Positions 27,689 through 37,138 of a stretch of DNA of 64,000 nucleotides are shown one piece after another. Below the pieces are notes generated by a model. It did not search any database. It was not told the DNA's origin and saw only the letters and a program-made list of their open reading frames with translations. The first letter of the stretch is position 1. Each line of letters starts with the position of its first letter. The stretch covers positions 248,001-312,000 of the forward strand of contig NZ_JANHDM010000002.1 of NCBI RefSeq assembly GCF_024494685.1, given 5' to 3'. The translations under genes were made by a program, and so were the position numbers. The stretch is from Halorubrum rubrum. GTDB taxonomy: Archaea; Halobacteriota; Halobacteria; Halobacteriales; Haloferacaceae.

Positions 27689-28687
27689 ATGATCTCCAAG
27701 GGCTGTGAACAGTGCGCCAAGGGCGGCAAGATGGTGCTGTTCGTCTACGGCTACTGCGACCAGCGGGACTGCTTCTACTGCCCCCTCGGAGAGAACCGGA
27801 AGAACGTCACGGACGTGTACGCCAACGAGCGGAAGGTGGAGTCCGACGAGGACGTGATCGAGGAGGCCAAACGCATGAGCGCGCTCGGCACCTCGATCAC
27901 GGGCGGCGAGCCCCAGGAGGCGATGGCGAAGACGACCCGGTATCTTCGACTCCTGAAAGACGAGTTCGGCGAGGATCACCACACCCACCTCTACACGGGG
28001 ATCCCCGGCGGCCGAGAGAACATGCGCCGGCTCTCGGAGGCCGGCCTCGACGAGATCCGCTTTCACCCGCCCTTAGAGCTGTGGGGCGACATGCACGGCA
28101 CGGAGTGGGAGGAGATCCTGTACGTCGCCCGCGAGGAGGGGCTCACGCCCGCATTCGAGATCCCCGGCATCCGCGCGGAGCCGGAGTTCCTGGAGTTCCT
28201 CGACGAGGGGGCCGCCGAGTTCTGTAACGTCAACGAGTTCGAGATGAGCGACGGGAACTACCGTCGGATGCAAGCGGAGGGGTTCGAACTTCAGGAGGGG
28301 CACATGTCCGCGGTCGAGGGATCGAAGGACGCATCGATCGTCGAGGAGATGGCCTCCCACGAGAAGGTGTACTTCTGTACGTCGGTGTTCAAGGACGCCG
28401 CCCAACACCGCAACCGGCTCAAGCGGATGGCACGGAACGTCCGGCGCGAGTTCGACGAGGTGACCGACGACGGCACGCTCGTCTACGGTAAAGCGTTCGC
28501 CGCCCCCGAACGGTTCGAGGCGCTCGGCGTCCCCGAGGAGTTCTACACGGTCAAGACGAACCACGTCGAGGTCGCGTGGTGGCTCCTGGAGGAGATGGTC
28601 GAGGACGGCGACCTCGACGAGGGCGAGATCGTCGAGCAGTACCCCACCGTGAACGGGACCGTCGTCGAGCGGACGCCGGTCGCGTAG
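27689..28687 (+). CDS. Radical SAM protein with CX4CX2C motif (COG2108-like)
   Basis: 332 residues. The iron-sulfur motif is Cys23-x4-Cys28-x2-Cys31 (YCDQRDCFYCPLG), one residue longer than canonical CX3CX2C. An extra N-terminal pair, Cys6-x2-Cys9, precedes it. The segment TSITGGEPQEAM supplies the SAM-binding GGEP. The rest fits a TIM-barrel radical SAM enzyme related to pyruvate formate-lyase activators (COG2108, from memory). The substrate is unknown, and no obvious partner peptide or glycyl radical enzyme is adjacent. It lies alone between a lipoprotein gene and htpX. Confidence 0.85.
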   Translation: MISKGCEQCAKGGKMVLFVYGYCDQRDCFYCPLGENRKNVTDVYANERKVESDEDVIEEAKRMSALGTSITGGEPQEAMAKTTRYLRLLKDEFGEDHHTHLYTGIPGGRENMRRLSEAGLDEIRFHPPLELWGDMHGTEWEEILYVAREEGLTPAFEIPGIRAEPEFLEFLDEGAAEFCNVNEFEMSDGNYRRMQAEGFELQEGHMSAVEGSKDASIVEEMASHEKVYFCTSVFKDAAQHRNRLKRMARNVRREFDEVTDDGTLVYGKAFAAPERFEALGVPEEFYTVKTNHVEVAWWLLEEMVEDGDLDEGEIVEQYPTVNGTVVERTPVA

Positions 28688-28792
28688 GGGTGCCGGTCGC
28701 GTAGCGTCGAGCCGACGCCCGCGCGCTCTCCGCCGTCCCGTCCCCGTCCACGCGCGAGAGGTTTTTATCGTATCGCTCACAACGCGCGAGCG

Positions 28793-29854
28793 ATGCCCTC
28801 CACCCTCGCAGAGCGCCCCACGACCTCCCCGGAGAACCGCGCGAGCCTCCCCGAGGACCCCGGCCTCCGGCGTCGCCTGCTCGTCGCGATCGCGTTGGTC
28901 GCCGTCCTCCCGTTCGCGTTCATCTACGCGTTCGTCTTCGTGACGAACACCGTTCTGCTCCCGCTTCTGGAGTGGCAGGGGAGCGGTCCCTACCACGGTC
29001 GGGTGTACGTCGACCCGCTGTTCGCGGTCGTCGTCGTCGCCGGCGGGCTGGCACTTCAGGCCTGGAAGGGCCCCTCGATCGTGCTCGGCAGCATCGGCGC
29101 CAGACGCGTCGACGCCGACGAGTACCCCGATCTCCACGCGCGCGTCACGCGGCTGGCGAAGGCGGCCGACGTCGAGCCGCCGGACGTCGCGGTCGCGCAC
29201 AACGACGCGCCGAACGCGATGGCCGTTCAGGGGCCCCGCGGCGCGGCCGTCGTCGTCACCACGGGGCTGCTCGACGCCCTCGACGAGCGCGAGCTGGAGG
29301 CGGTGTTGGCCCACGAGGTGTCACACCTCGCCAACGACGACGCCACGGTGATGACCGTGGCGTGGCTGCTGCCGACGGTCACCTACTACGTCGCGACCGC
29401 GGCCGCGTACGTCCTCTACGGGATGGCGCGGACGATGGGTCACGGCGGCGACGGTGACGGCGGCGACGGCGCGGCGAAGGCGATCCTCGTCCTCCTCGTC
29501 ACCGCGGTCGTCACGCTCGCGGTCTCCGCGATGTTCTGGGCGGCGAGCGTGCTCGTCCATCGGGTGCTCTCGCGGTACCGCGAGCACGCCGCCGACCGCG
29601 GCGCGGCGGCGATCACGGGCGATCCGACCGCGCTCGCGAGCGCGCTCCGGAAACTCGACGAGCGGATGGCGGACGTGCCCGACCGGGACCTCCGGTCGCT
29701 CGACGGCGGCGCGGAGGCGCTGTACGTCGCGCCGCTCGAGGGGCGGGCGTTCACCGACGCGGAGCTGGTGTCGACGGACGTCTTCCCGGCGACGCACCCG
29801 CCGACGGCCGACCGGATCGACCGGCTCCGGGAGATCGCCGGGGAGCTCGAATGA
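28793..29854 (+). CDS. htpX: HtpX-like M48 membrane metalloprotease
   Basis: Integral-membrane zinc protease of the M48 family, probably in membrane protein quality control. 353 residues. Two N-terminal helices (from LLVAIALVAVLPFAFIYAFV) come first, then the zinc motif HEVSHLAND near residue 172. Two further helices follow, and then the third zinc ligand region SRYREHAADRGAAAITG. A TATA-like TTTTTATC is about 25-30 bases before the ATG. The stop overlaps the start of the next gene by 4 bases. Confidence 0.93.
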   Translation: MPSTLAERPTTSPENRASLPEDPGLRRRLLVAIALVAVLPFAFIYAFVFVTNTVLLPLLEWQGSGPYHGRVYVDPLFAVVVVAGGLALQAWKGPSIVLGSIGARRVDADEYPDLHARVTRLAKAADVEPPDVAVAHNDAPNAMAVQGPRGAAVVVTTGLLDALDERELEAVLAHEVSHLANDDATVMTVAWLLPTVTYYVATAAAYVLYGMARTMGHGGDGDGGDGAAKAILVLLVTAVVTLAVSAMFWAASVLVHRVLSRYREHAADRGAAAITGDPTALASALRKLDERMADVPDRDLRSLDGGAEALYVAPLEGRAFTDAELVSTDVFPATHPPTADRIDRLREIAGELE

Positions 29855-31122
29855 ACCGCCGCCGACTGCTCGCCGCGCTCGCGACGGGGTCGATCGCGAC
29901 GCTCGCGGGGTGCGGGTACGCCTACGGCGGCGGCGACGTCCGCGCCCGCGAGCTCGCGGGCGGCTCGGGCGTCTTCATGGCCGGCTGGAGCGCCCACGCG
30001 ACCGCCGGGGACCGGCTGGCGTTCGCCGAGTCGGGCGATTCGCCCTTCGAGGGCGAGCGGACCGCCGTCGACGTGATCGACCGCGACGCCGACGCGGTCG
30101 GGTCGTTCCGACACGAGGGGACGAGCGTCGGGCTGGCGCTCGGGTCCGCCGGGGAGCGGGCCTACCTCCGCGAGTCGACCGGGAGCGTGGTCGCCGTCAC
30201 GCCCACGGCGGACGACGCGGCCGGGATGGACGGCGAGGACGACTCGGACGGCGGGAGCGACGGAACCGGCGCGAACCGGACGAGCGACGCGGACGACGGC
30301 GACGGGTTCGACGCGGACGACGAGGGACCGTCCCGGCCCGTCGACACCCCCGACTGGCGGGCGTCGCTCGCCGACGTGACCGGGACGCCGGCGGCGGGGA
30401 CGGATCCCGTCGAACGGCGCGAGACGGAGCCGCTCGCGGCCGACGGACTGGGCGCGTACGTCGGGAGCGGCCCTGTCGTGATCGCCGCCCGCGGGGGGGA
30501 CGTCGACTGGACGGCCGAGGTCGGCGGGGACGTGCGCGGGCTGTGGTGTGCCGACGCCGAGGGTCCCGACGGCGTCGTCGTCGCGACGGCCGACGCGGTC
30601 GTCGCGCTCGCGCCCGACGGCTCCCGCCGGTGGCGTCACGCGTCCGGGACCGGATCGAGCCTCGTCGTCGACGGCGACCTGGTCGTCCTCCGCGAGGGCG
30701 ACGACCTGCTCGCGCTCGAGCGTCCCGACGGCGCGGAGGCGTGGCGTACCGGGGTCGACGGCGGCGGGCCGCCGCCGACCGTGACGGGCGACCGCGTCGC
30801 CGCCGTGAGCCGGGGGGAGGTCCACGTCCTCGACCGGGACTCCGGCGACCCGCTGTGGCGGACCGGGGTCGCGCCCGACCGCGACCGTCACCGCTCCCTC
30901 GTCGTCGACGCGGGGCGCGCGTACTTCGTCGACCCGGACGGCGAGGCGGTCGCGGTCGACGCCGCGGACGCGGGCGGCGACCGGGCCTGGACGCGGGAGC
31001 TCGAGGTCCGCTCGCCGACGGTCGTCGACGGCTGGATCGACGGCGGGACGGTCGCGTTCGCGTTCGACACCGGCGAGTTCGTGTGGCTCCAGCGGTACGA
31101 CGAGGACCCCGGACTGCTGTGA
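29851..31122 (+). CDS. PQQ-like beta-propeller lipoprotein
   Basis: 423 residues. The signal RRRLLAALATGSIATLAGC (residues 3-21) is Tat-like with a lipobox, giving a lipid anchor on Cys21. The mature chain consists of repeated beta blades with VVVATADAVVALAPDGSRRW, DGDLVVLREGDDLLALERPD and HVLDRDSGDPLWRTGV, the PQQ/WD-like propeller signature (as in BamB or dehydrogenases). No catalytic residues are visible. There is an acidic insert near 125-165. Translation is coupled to htpX, suggesting an envelope-associated role with the protease. Confidence 0.85.
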   Translation: MNRRRLLAALATGSIATLAGCGYAYGGGDVRARELAGGSGVFMAGWSAHATAGDRLAFAESGDSPFEGERTAVDVIDRDADAVGSFRHEGTSVGLALGSAGERAYLRESTGSVVAVTPTADDAAGMDGEDDSDGGSDGTGANRTSDADDGDGFDADDEGPSRPVDTPDWRASLADVTGTPAAGTDPVERRETEPLAADGLGAYVGSGPVVIAARGGDVDWTAEVGGDVRGLWCADAEGPDGVVVATADAVVALAPDGSRRWRHASGTGSSLVVDGDLVVLREGDDLLALERPDGAEAWRTGVDGGGPPPTVTGDRVAAVSRGEVHVLDRDSGDPLWRTGVAPDRDRHRSLVVDAGRAYFVDPDGEAVAVDAADAGGDRAWTRELEVRSPTVVDGWIDGGTVAFAFDTGEFVWLQRYDEDPGLL

Positions 31123-31210
31123 GCGGCGGCGGTCGCCCTCGCCGCCGGCCGCCGCCGACCGACGCCCGGTCCCACCACGCTTTTCGCACCCCGACGTCTA
31201 CGTCGACGCG

Positions 31211-32017
31211 ATGAACGCCGTCACGCTCGGTCCCGCCGGCACGTACTCCCACCGCGCGGCGCGGGCCGTCGCCGCAGAGGTGTCGTTCCGCGAGTCGGTC
31301 ACCGCCATCGTCGACGCCGTCGCGAGCGGCGAGTTCGAGCGCGGGGTCGTTCCCATCGAGAACAGCATCGAGGGGTCCGTCTCCGAGAGCCTGGACGCGC
31401 TCGCCGACCACGAGGTCGCGGTCACCCGCGAGGTCGTCACCCCCATCCGGCACGCGCTGCTCGCGCAGTCCTCGGAGTTCGATCTCGTCGCCAGCCACTC
31501 GCAGGCGCTCGCGCAGTGTCGAAACTGGCTGGAGGCGAACCACCCCGACGCCGGGCTGGAGGCGGTCGCCTCGACGGCCCGCGGGGTCGAGCGCGCCCGC
31601 GAGGACGCCCGCGTCGCCGGCATCGGCCATCCCGACAACGCCGGCGACGACCTCGAGATCCTCGCCGCGGACATCCAGGACCGCACCTCGAACGCGACCC
31701 GATTCCTCGTGGTCGGCCCCACGAGCGCCCGCTCGGACGCCGGGGGCAAGACCACGCTCATCGTGTACCCGAACGCCAACTACCCCGGCCTCCTCCTCGA
31801 ACTGCTGGAGGCGTTCGCCGACCGGAACCTGAACCTCTCGCGGATCGAGTCGCGCCCGAGCGGCGAGCGCCTCGGCGACTACCTCTTCCACTTCGACGTC
31901 GAGGCTGGGCTCTACGAGGACCACATGGCGAAGGCGGTCGAAGACGTCGAGGCCATCGCCGACAACGGGTGGGTTCGGGTGTTGGGGTCGTACGACACCC
32001 AGCACGTGTTGGAGTAG
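31211..32017 (+). CDS. pheA: Prephenate dehydratase
   Basis: Converts prephenate to phenylpyruvate in phenylalanine synthesis. 268 residues with no chorismate mutase domain. The catalytic domain begins VTLGPAGTYSHRAA and contains GVVPIENSIEGSV and the TRF motif in NATRFLVVG. The C-terminal ACT domain (about 185-268) carries the phenylalanine-sensing ESRPSGERLGDYLF. A likely promoter with CTTTTCG lies about 25-30 bases upstream. Confidence 0.95.
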   Translation: MNAVTLGPAGTYSHRAARAVAAEVSFRESVTAIVDAVASGEFERGVVPIENSIEGSVSESLDALADHEVAVTREVVTPIRHALLAQSSEFDLVASHSQALAQCRNWLEANHPDAGLEAVASTARGVERAREDARVAGIGHPDNAGDDLEILAADIQDRTSNATRFLVVGPTSARSDAGGKTTLIVYPNANYPGLLLELLEAFADRNLNLSRIESRPSGERLGDYLFHFDVEAGLYEDHMAKAVEDVEAIADNGWVRVLGSYDTQHVLE

Positions 32018-32077
32018 CGCGTCTCGGTCGGTCCGTCCCGCGTTCCCGTCCGTCGCGACCGAACGCGAGGACTCCGT

Positions 32078-32983
32078 TCACCCCGACAACGTGACGAGTG
32101 ACGCGCCGACCACGACGACCGCCGCAGCCGCGACCAGCGGCCACGTGATCCGCTCGAGACGTTCCGGAAGGAACAGGACGGACAGCGCGATGACGATCAG
32201 GGGGGCGGTGTGTGTGATCGGGATCGCGATCACTACCGGGGCGGACGCGATCGCCCCGAAGTACGCGAGCAACCCGACCGTGCTCGCCAGTCCGGCGCCG
32301 ACGTACCATCGCATGTGTGGGTTCCCGAACAACGACGGTACGGGGCGCTCGTTCAGGCTCCGATATCCGGCGTAGCCGACGAATGCCGTGCCCATCATCA
32401 CGGTGAGTCCGACGAGGATCGGCGTGCCGGTATCGAGTCCGACCCTGACGAGTATCGGCTCTATGCCGACGAACATCGCGGCGCTCACCGGAAACAAGAG
32501 CGAGGTACCCACCTCCCGCAACGAGTCGTGGGACGGATCGGTCGAGGCGGTCACCCACGAAATGGTGGCGACCCCGCCGACGATACAGACGATCCCGGCG
32601 AGATGTGGCAGCGTGAGCGTTTCATCGAACAGCCCCACCGCCAGCACGGCGGCGACGAGCGTCGAGGCCGACACGATCGGGGTCGTTCGGCTCGCACCGA
32701 TCCGCTCGATCCCCGCGAACAGACAGATCCGTCCGAGGACGAGGCCGACGACTCCTGCCGCGGCGAACGCCCCGAGCGCCACCCGTGAGAGCCCGTACTC
32801 CGGGTAGTAGCGGATCGCGGCCAGCGGTGCGACGAAAACGAGGTTCACGCCCATCACGACGACGACCGCGTCACTCGTGTCGCCCGTCGCAGTGCCGATC
32901 CGGATACACAGGTTCTGTACGGCCAAGAGAACGGCGGCAGCGATCGCCAGCGTGAGCCCGACCAGCGGGACGAGTTCCGTCAT
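32078..32983 (-). CDS. EamA/DMT-family transporter
   Basis: 301 residues with about ten transmembrane helices arranged as two EamA repeats (first helix LVGLTLAIAAAVLLAVQNLC; second repeat from LLFPVSAAMFVGIEPILVRV). It is a member of the drug/metabolite transporter superfamily. Its substrate cannot be inferred. The gene's codon use is slightly less GC-rich than that of its neighbours. It converges with pheA. Confidence 0.9.
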   Translation of the reverse strand: MTELVPLVGLTLAIAAAVLLAVQNLCIRIGTATGDTSDAVVVVMGVNLVFVAPLAAIRYYPEYGLSRVALGAFAAAGVVGLVLGRICLFAGIERIGASRTTPIVSASTLVAAVLAVGLFDETLTLPHLAGIVCIVGGVATISWVTASTDPSHDSLREVGTSLLFPVSAAMFVGIEPILVRVGLDTGTPILVGLTVMMGTAFVGYAGYRSLNERPVPSLFGNPHMRWYVGAGLASTVGLLAYFGAIASAPVVIAIPITHTAPLIVIALSVLFLPERLERITWPLVAAAAVVVVGASLVTLSG

Positions 32984-33192
32984 TCTGGTTTTGTGCGCGT
33001 GTTACGTCGTTACCACGCCGACCTCCCGAACCCGTTCCGTGATCGAATACGCCAAAAGACGGTCCCGCGATTCCTGATCGCCATACCTCGCTCGAGCACG
33101 CGGAATGAAATAAAACCCTGACGACATGTGGTCCCATGTAACATGTATCACGATCGTGTCCGGTCCCGACCCGCCGAGCCCCTCGGCTGGCC
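32984..33192 (-). terminator. cysS terminator and EamA promoter region
   Basis: This 209-base gap lies between two leftward genes. On the minus strand GGTTTTATTTCATTCC (around 33103-33118) is a T-rich tract suitable for ending cysS transcripts. A short dyad ACATG-TGGTCC-CATGT lies just right of it at 33125-33140. Sequence before the EamA ATG should hold its promoter (CTTTTGGCG around 33050-33060), but no convincing TATA box is unique. Confidence 0.4.
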
Positions 33193-34668
<1,476 letters not shown>

Positions 34669-34819
34669 TACGCGGCGATACCCGCGGGGAGGCTTTGAAA
34701 TCGTCGGATCGTCGCCGGAGCGGTACGCTCGACGCTCGATCGGGACCGCCGAAAGACTACAACGGGAACCTGAGCCATCCGACGCGTTATGGGACCGGGA
34801 CCGAAATCCCGATCCACCG

Positions 34820-35737
34820 ATGGATCAACACGCGACCTCCGGGACCGACGACGCCGGAGACCCACTACCTCGGACCGACCGCAACGAGGACGCCGGAGAC
34901 GGGAGCCTCCGAACCGCCGCGGTCGATCTCCCCGACGGCCGCGAGATCGCCTACGCCGTCTGCGGCCCCGCGGACGGCCCGCCGGTCGTCCTCCACCACG
35001 GCACCCCCGGCTCGCGGCTGTTCGCGGCGCTGCTCGCGGAGGTCGCCGGCGAGGCGGGAGTCCGGCTCGTGGCCCCCGACCGACCCGGATACGGGCGCTC
35101 GTCGCCGCCGCCGGACGACTGGGGACGGCGCGATTGGTGCGCGGATCTGAGTAGGGTGCTCCGCGCGGAGTCGGTCGACCGAGCCGGACTGCTCGGGTTC
35201 TCCGGGGGCGGCCCGTTCGCGATCGCGGCCGCCGAAAGCGACCGGACGACCCGGCTCGCGCTGGTGAGCGCCGTCGTCCCCCCGAGCGACGAGGGCCTCG
35301 CCGGGCTCGCCCGGATCCCGTACGCGATCCGGCTCCTCTTTCCCCTGTTCGGCGCGTTCGCGTCGGTTTCGGGGCCGGAGACGGTCGTTTCCCAGTACAC
35401 CGACCGGTCGGTGTCGCCGGCGGTCGCGCGGGCGGTCGCCGCGGACTTCCACGAGGCGCTCGGCGGCGGCGAGGGCGTGCTCGGCGGTGCGCTCGGGAGC
35501 GGCGCGAGCGCGGTCGAGCGCGAGAGCCGGTCGTTCGCGACCGGGTCGGTCGATCCCGATTCCCTCGATCTCCCGGTTCGCGCGTGGCACGGTACCCGCG
35601 ACGACAACGCCCCGCTCTCGCCGGTCGGGGAGTTCGTTGCGGAGGCGGGAGGAACGCTGACGACCGCCGACGCCGACCACCTCGGGACGCTGCTCGATTC
35701 GGCGTCCGACGCGCTCCGGTGGGTCGCACCCGAGTAG
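34820..35737 (+). CDS. Alpha/beta hydrolase
   Basis: 305 residues. The oxyanion loop HHGTPGSR comes first, then the nucleophile elbow GFSGGGPFA (Ser). The catalytic His is near the C-terminus in DADHLGTLLDS, and the acid is probably Asp in WHGTRDDNAP. This is the general alpha/beta hydrolase fold without a lid that would reveal the substrate. The start (MDQHATSG) drops a long upstream extension that overlaps the divergent cysS gene. Confidence 0.88.
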   Translation: MDQHATSGTDDAGDPLPRTDRNEDAGDGSLRTAAVDLPDGREIAYAVCGPADGPPVVLHHGTPGSRLFAALLAEVAGEAGVRLVAPDRPGYGRSSPPPDDWGRRDWCADLSRVLRAESVDRAGLLGFSGGGPFAIAAAESDRTTRLALVSAVVPPSDEGLAGLARIPYAIRLLFPLFGAFASVSGPETVVSQYTDRSVSPAVARAVAADFHEALGGGEGVLGGALGSGASAVERESRSFATGSVDPDSLDLPVRAWHGTRDDNAPLSPVGEFVAEAGGTLTTADADHLGTLLDSASDALRWVAPE

Positions 35738-35756
35738 GGGATCGCGATCCCCCGCG

Positions 35757-37010
35757 CTACCGCCGGGAGCCGACGTCCGTCCGCGAGGCCACCTCGTAGC
35801 CCGCCCCGCGGACCGCCTCGACGACCCGTTCCATGTGGGCCGGGCCGTTCGTCTCCACCTCGAAGACGAGGTCGGCGTCGCCGACGGGGAGGTCCGGGCG
35901 ACTCCGTTCGTGGCGGACGGTCCGGATGTTCGCCCGCTCCTCGCCGATCAGCGTCGCGATCTCGCCCATCTTCCCCGGCGTGTCGTCGATGCGGACGACC
36001 AGCTCGACGAGCTGGTGGCGATCGACCAACGCGTGGGTCAACACCTCCTGGAGCGACGTGATATCGATGTTCCCGCCGCAAAGCAGCGGGACGACCGTCT
36101 CGCCGGCCAACTCGAGCTCCGCGACGAGTCGGTCGTCGAGGAGGGCGGCCGCGGCGGTCGCGCCCGCGCCCTCGACCATCTGTTTGGCGCGCTCCAAGAG
36201 CAGCAGGATCGCGGCGGCCACGTCGTCGTCGCTGACGACCACCACGCCGTCGAGGTGCGCCTCGAGGAGGTCGAAGGTGAGGTCGCTCATCCCGCCGGTG
36301 GCGATCCCGTCGGCGATCGTGTCGGGCTCCTCGCGGGTCACGAGCTCGCCCGCAGCGAGGCTCTCCGAGAGCGTCGAGGCACCCTCGGTCTGGACGCCGA
36401 CGACCCGCACGTCGGAATCGCGCGCCTTCACCGCGGTCGCGACCCCGCCCGCCAGCCCGCCGCCGCCGACGGGGACGAGCACGGTGTCGACGTCGGGTGC
36501 CTGATCGAGCACCTCCAACCCGATGGTCCCCTGTCCGGCGACCACGTCCGGGTCGTCGAAGGCGTGGACGAACCGCGTTCGCGGGTCGTCGACGAGCGTC
36601 CGCGCGTGGTCCATGGCCTCGGCGAAGACGGCCCCCTCGAGGACCACGTCGGCCCCGTACGACCGCGTCGCCTCGATCTTCGCGCCCGGCGCGGACTCGG
36701 GCATCACGACGGTCGAGTCGAGCCCCGCCGCGGTCGCCGCCAGCGCGACCCCCTGCGCGTGGTTGCCCGCGCTCGCGGCGACGACCCGCTCGGCCGACGG
36801 CTCCGACTCCACGAGCCGGGAGATCGCGTTGTACGCGCCGCGAGGTTTGAACGAGCCGGTGCGCTGGAGGTGTTCCATCTTCAGCCGAACCTCGGCGCCA
36901 CACCGGTCGGAGAGCGATCGGCTTCGCTGGACGGGGGTGCGTTGGACGATGTCGGCGTCGGCGAACCGGGCCGCCGCGGCCTCGACGTCGTCGATCGTGA
37001 CTCGGGACAT
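35757..37010 (-). CDS. ilvA: Threonine ammonia-lyase with ACT domain
   Basis: PLP enzyme converting threonine to 2-oxobutyrate, the first step of isoleucine synthesis. 417 residues. The Schiff-base lysine lies in RTGSFKPRGAYN (near residue 55), the glycine-rich phosphate loop in PVGGGGLAGG, and the C-terminal ACT domain covers about 325-410 (VVRIDDTPGKMGEIATLIG). The ATG at 37010 has CCTTTTCG about 28-33 bases upstream. A long in-frame extension over the neighbouring gene is not used. Confidence 0.93.
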   Translation of the reverse strand: MSRVTIDDVEAAAARFADADIVQRTPVQRSRSLSDRCGAEVRLKMEHLQRTGSFKPRGAYNAISRLVESEPSAERVVAASAGNHAQGVALAATAAGLDSTVVMPESAPGAKIEATRSYGADVVLEGAVFAEAMDHARTLVDDPRTRFVHAFDDPDVVAGQGTIGLEVLDQAPDVDTVLVPVGGGGLAGGVATAVKARDSDVRVVGVQTEGASTLSESLAAGELVTREEPDTIADGIATGGMSDLTFDLLEAHLDGVVVVSDDDVAAAILLLLERAKQMVEGAGATAAAALLDDRLVAELELAGETVVPLLCGGNIDITSLQEVLTHALVDRHQLVELVVRIDDTPGKMGEIATLIGEERANIRTVRHERSRPDLPVGDADLVFEVETNGPAHMERVVEAVRGAGYEVASRTDVGSRR

Positions 37011-37138
37011 GACGCCCGGATCCGCGCCCCACAACGAAAAGGACCCGGTCGCGGAACCGCGTTCCCGCTCGCGGCGGCGCGTGCGTGAAACGGGACCGCC
37101 GACGCGAGCGAGCGTTTCGCCGGTGATACGCGGCCGCC

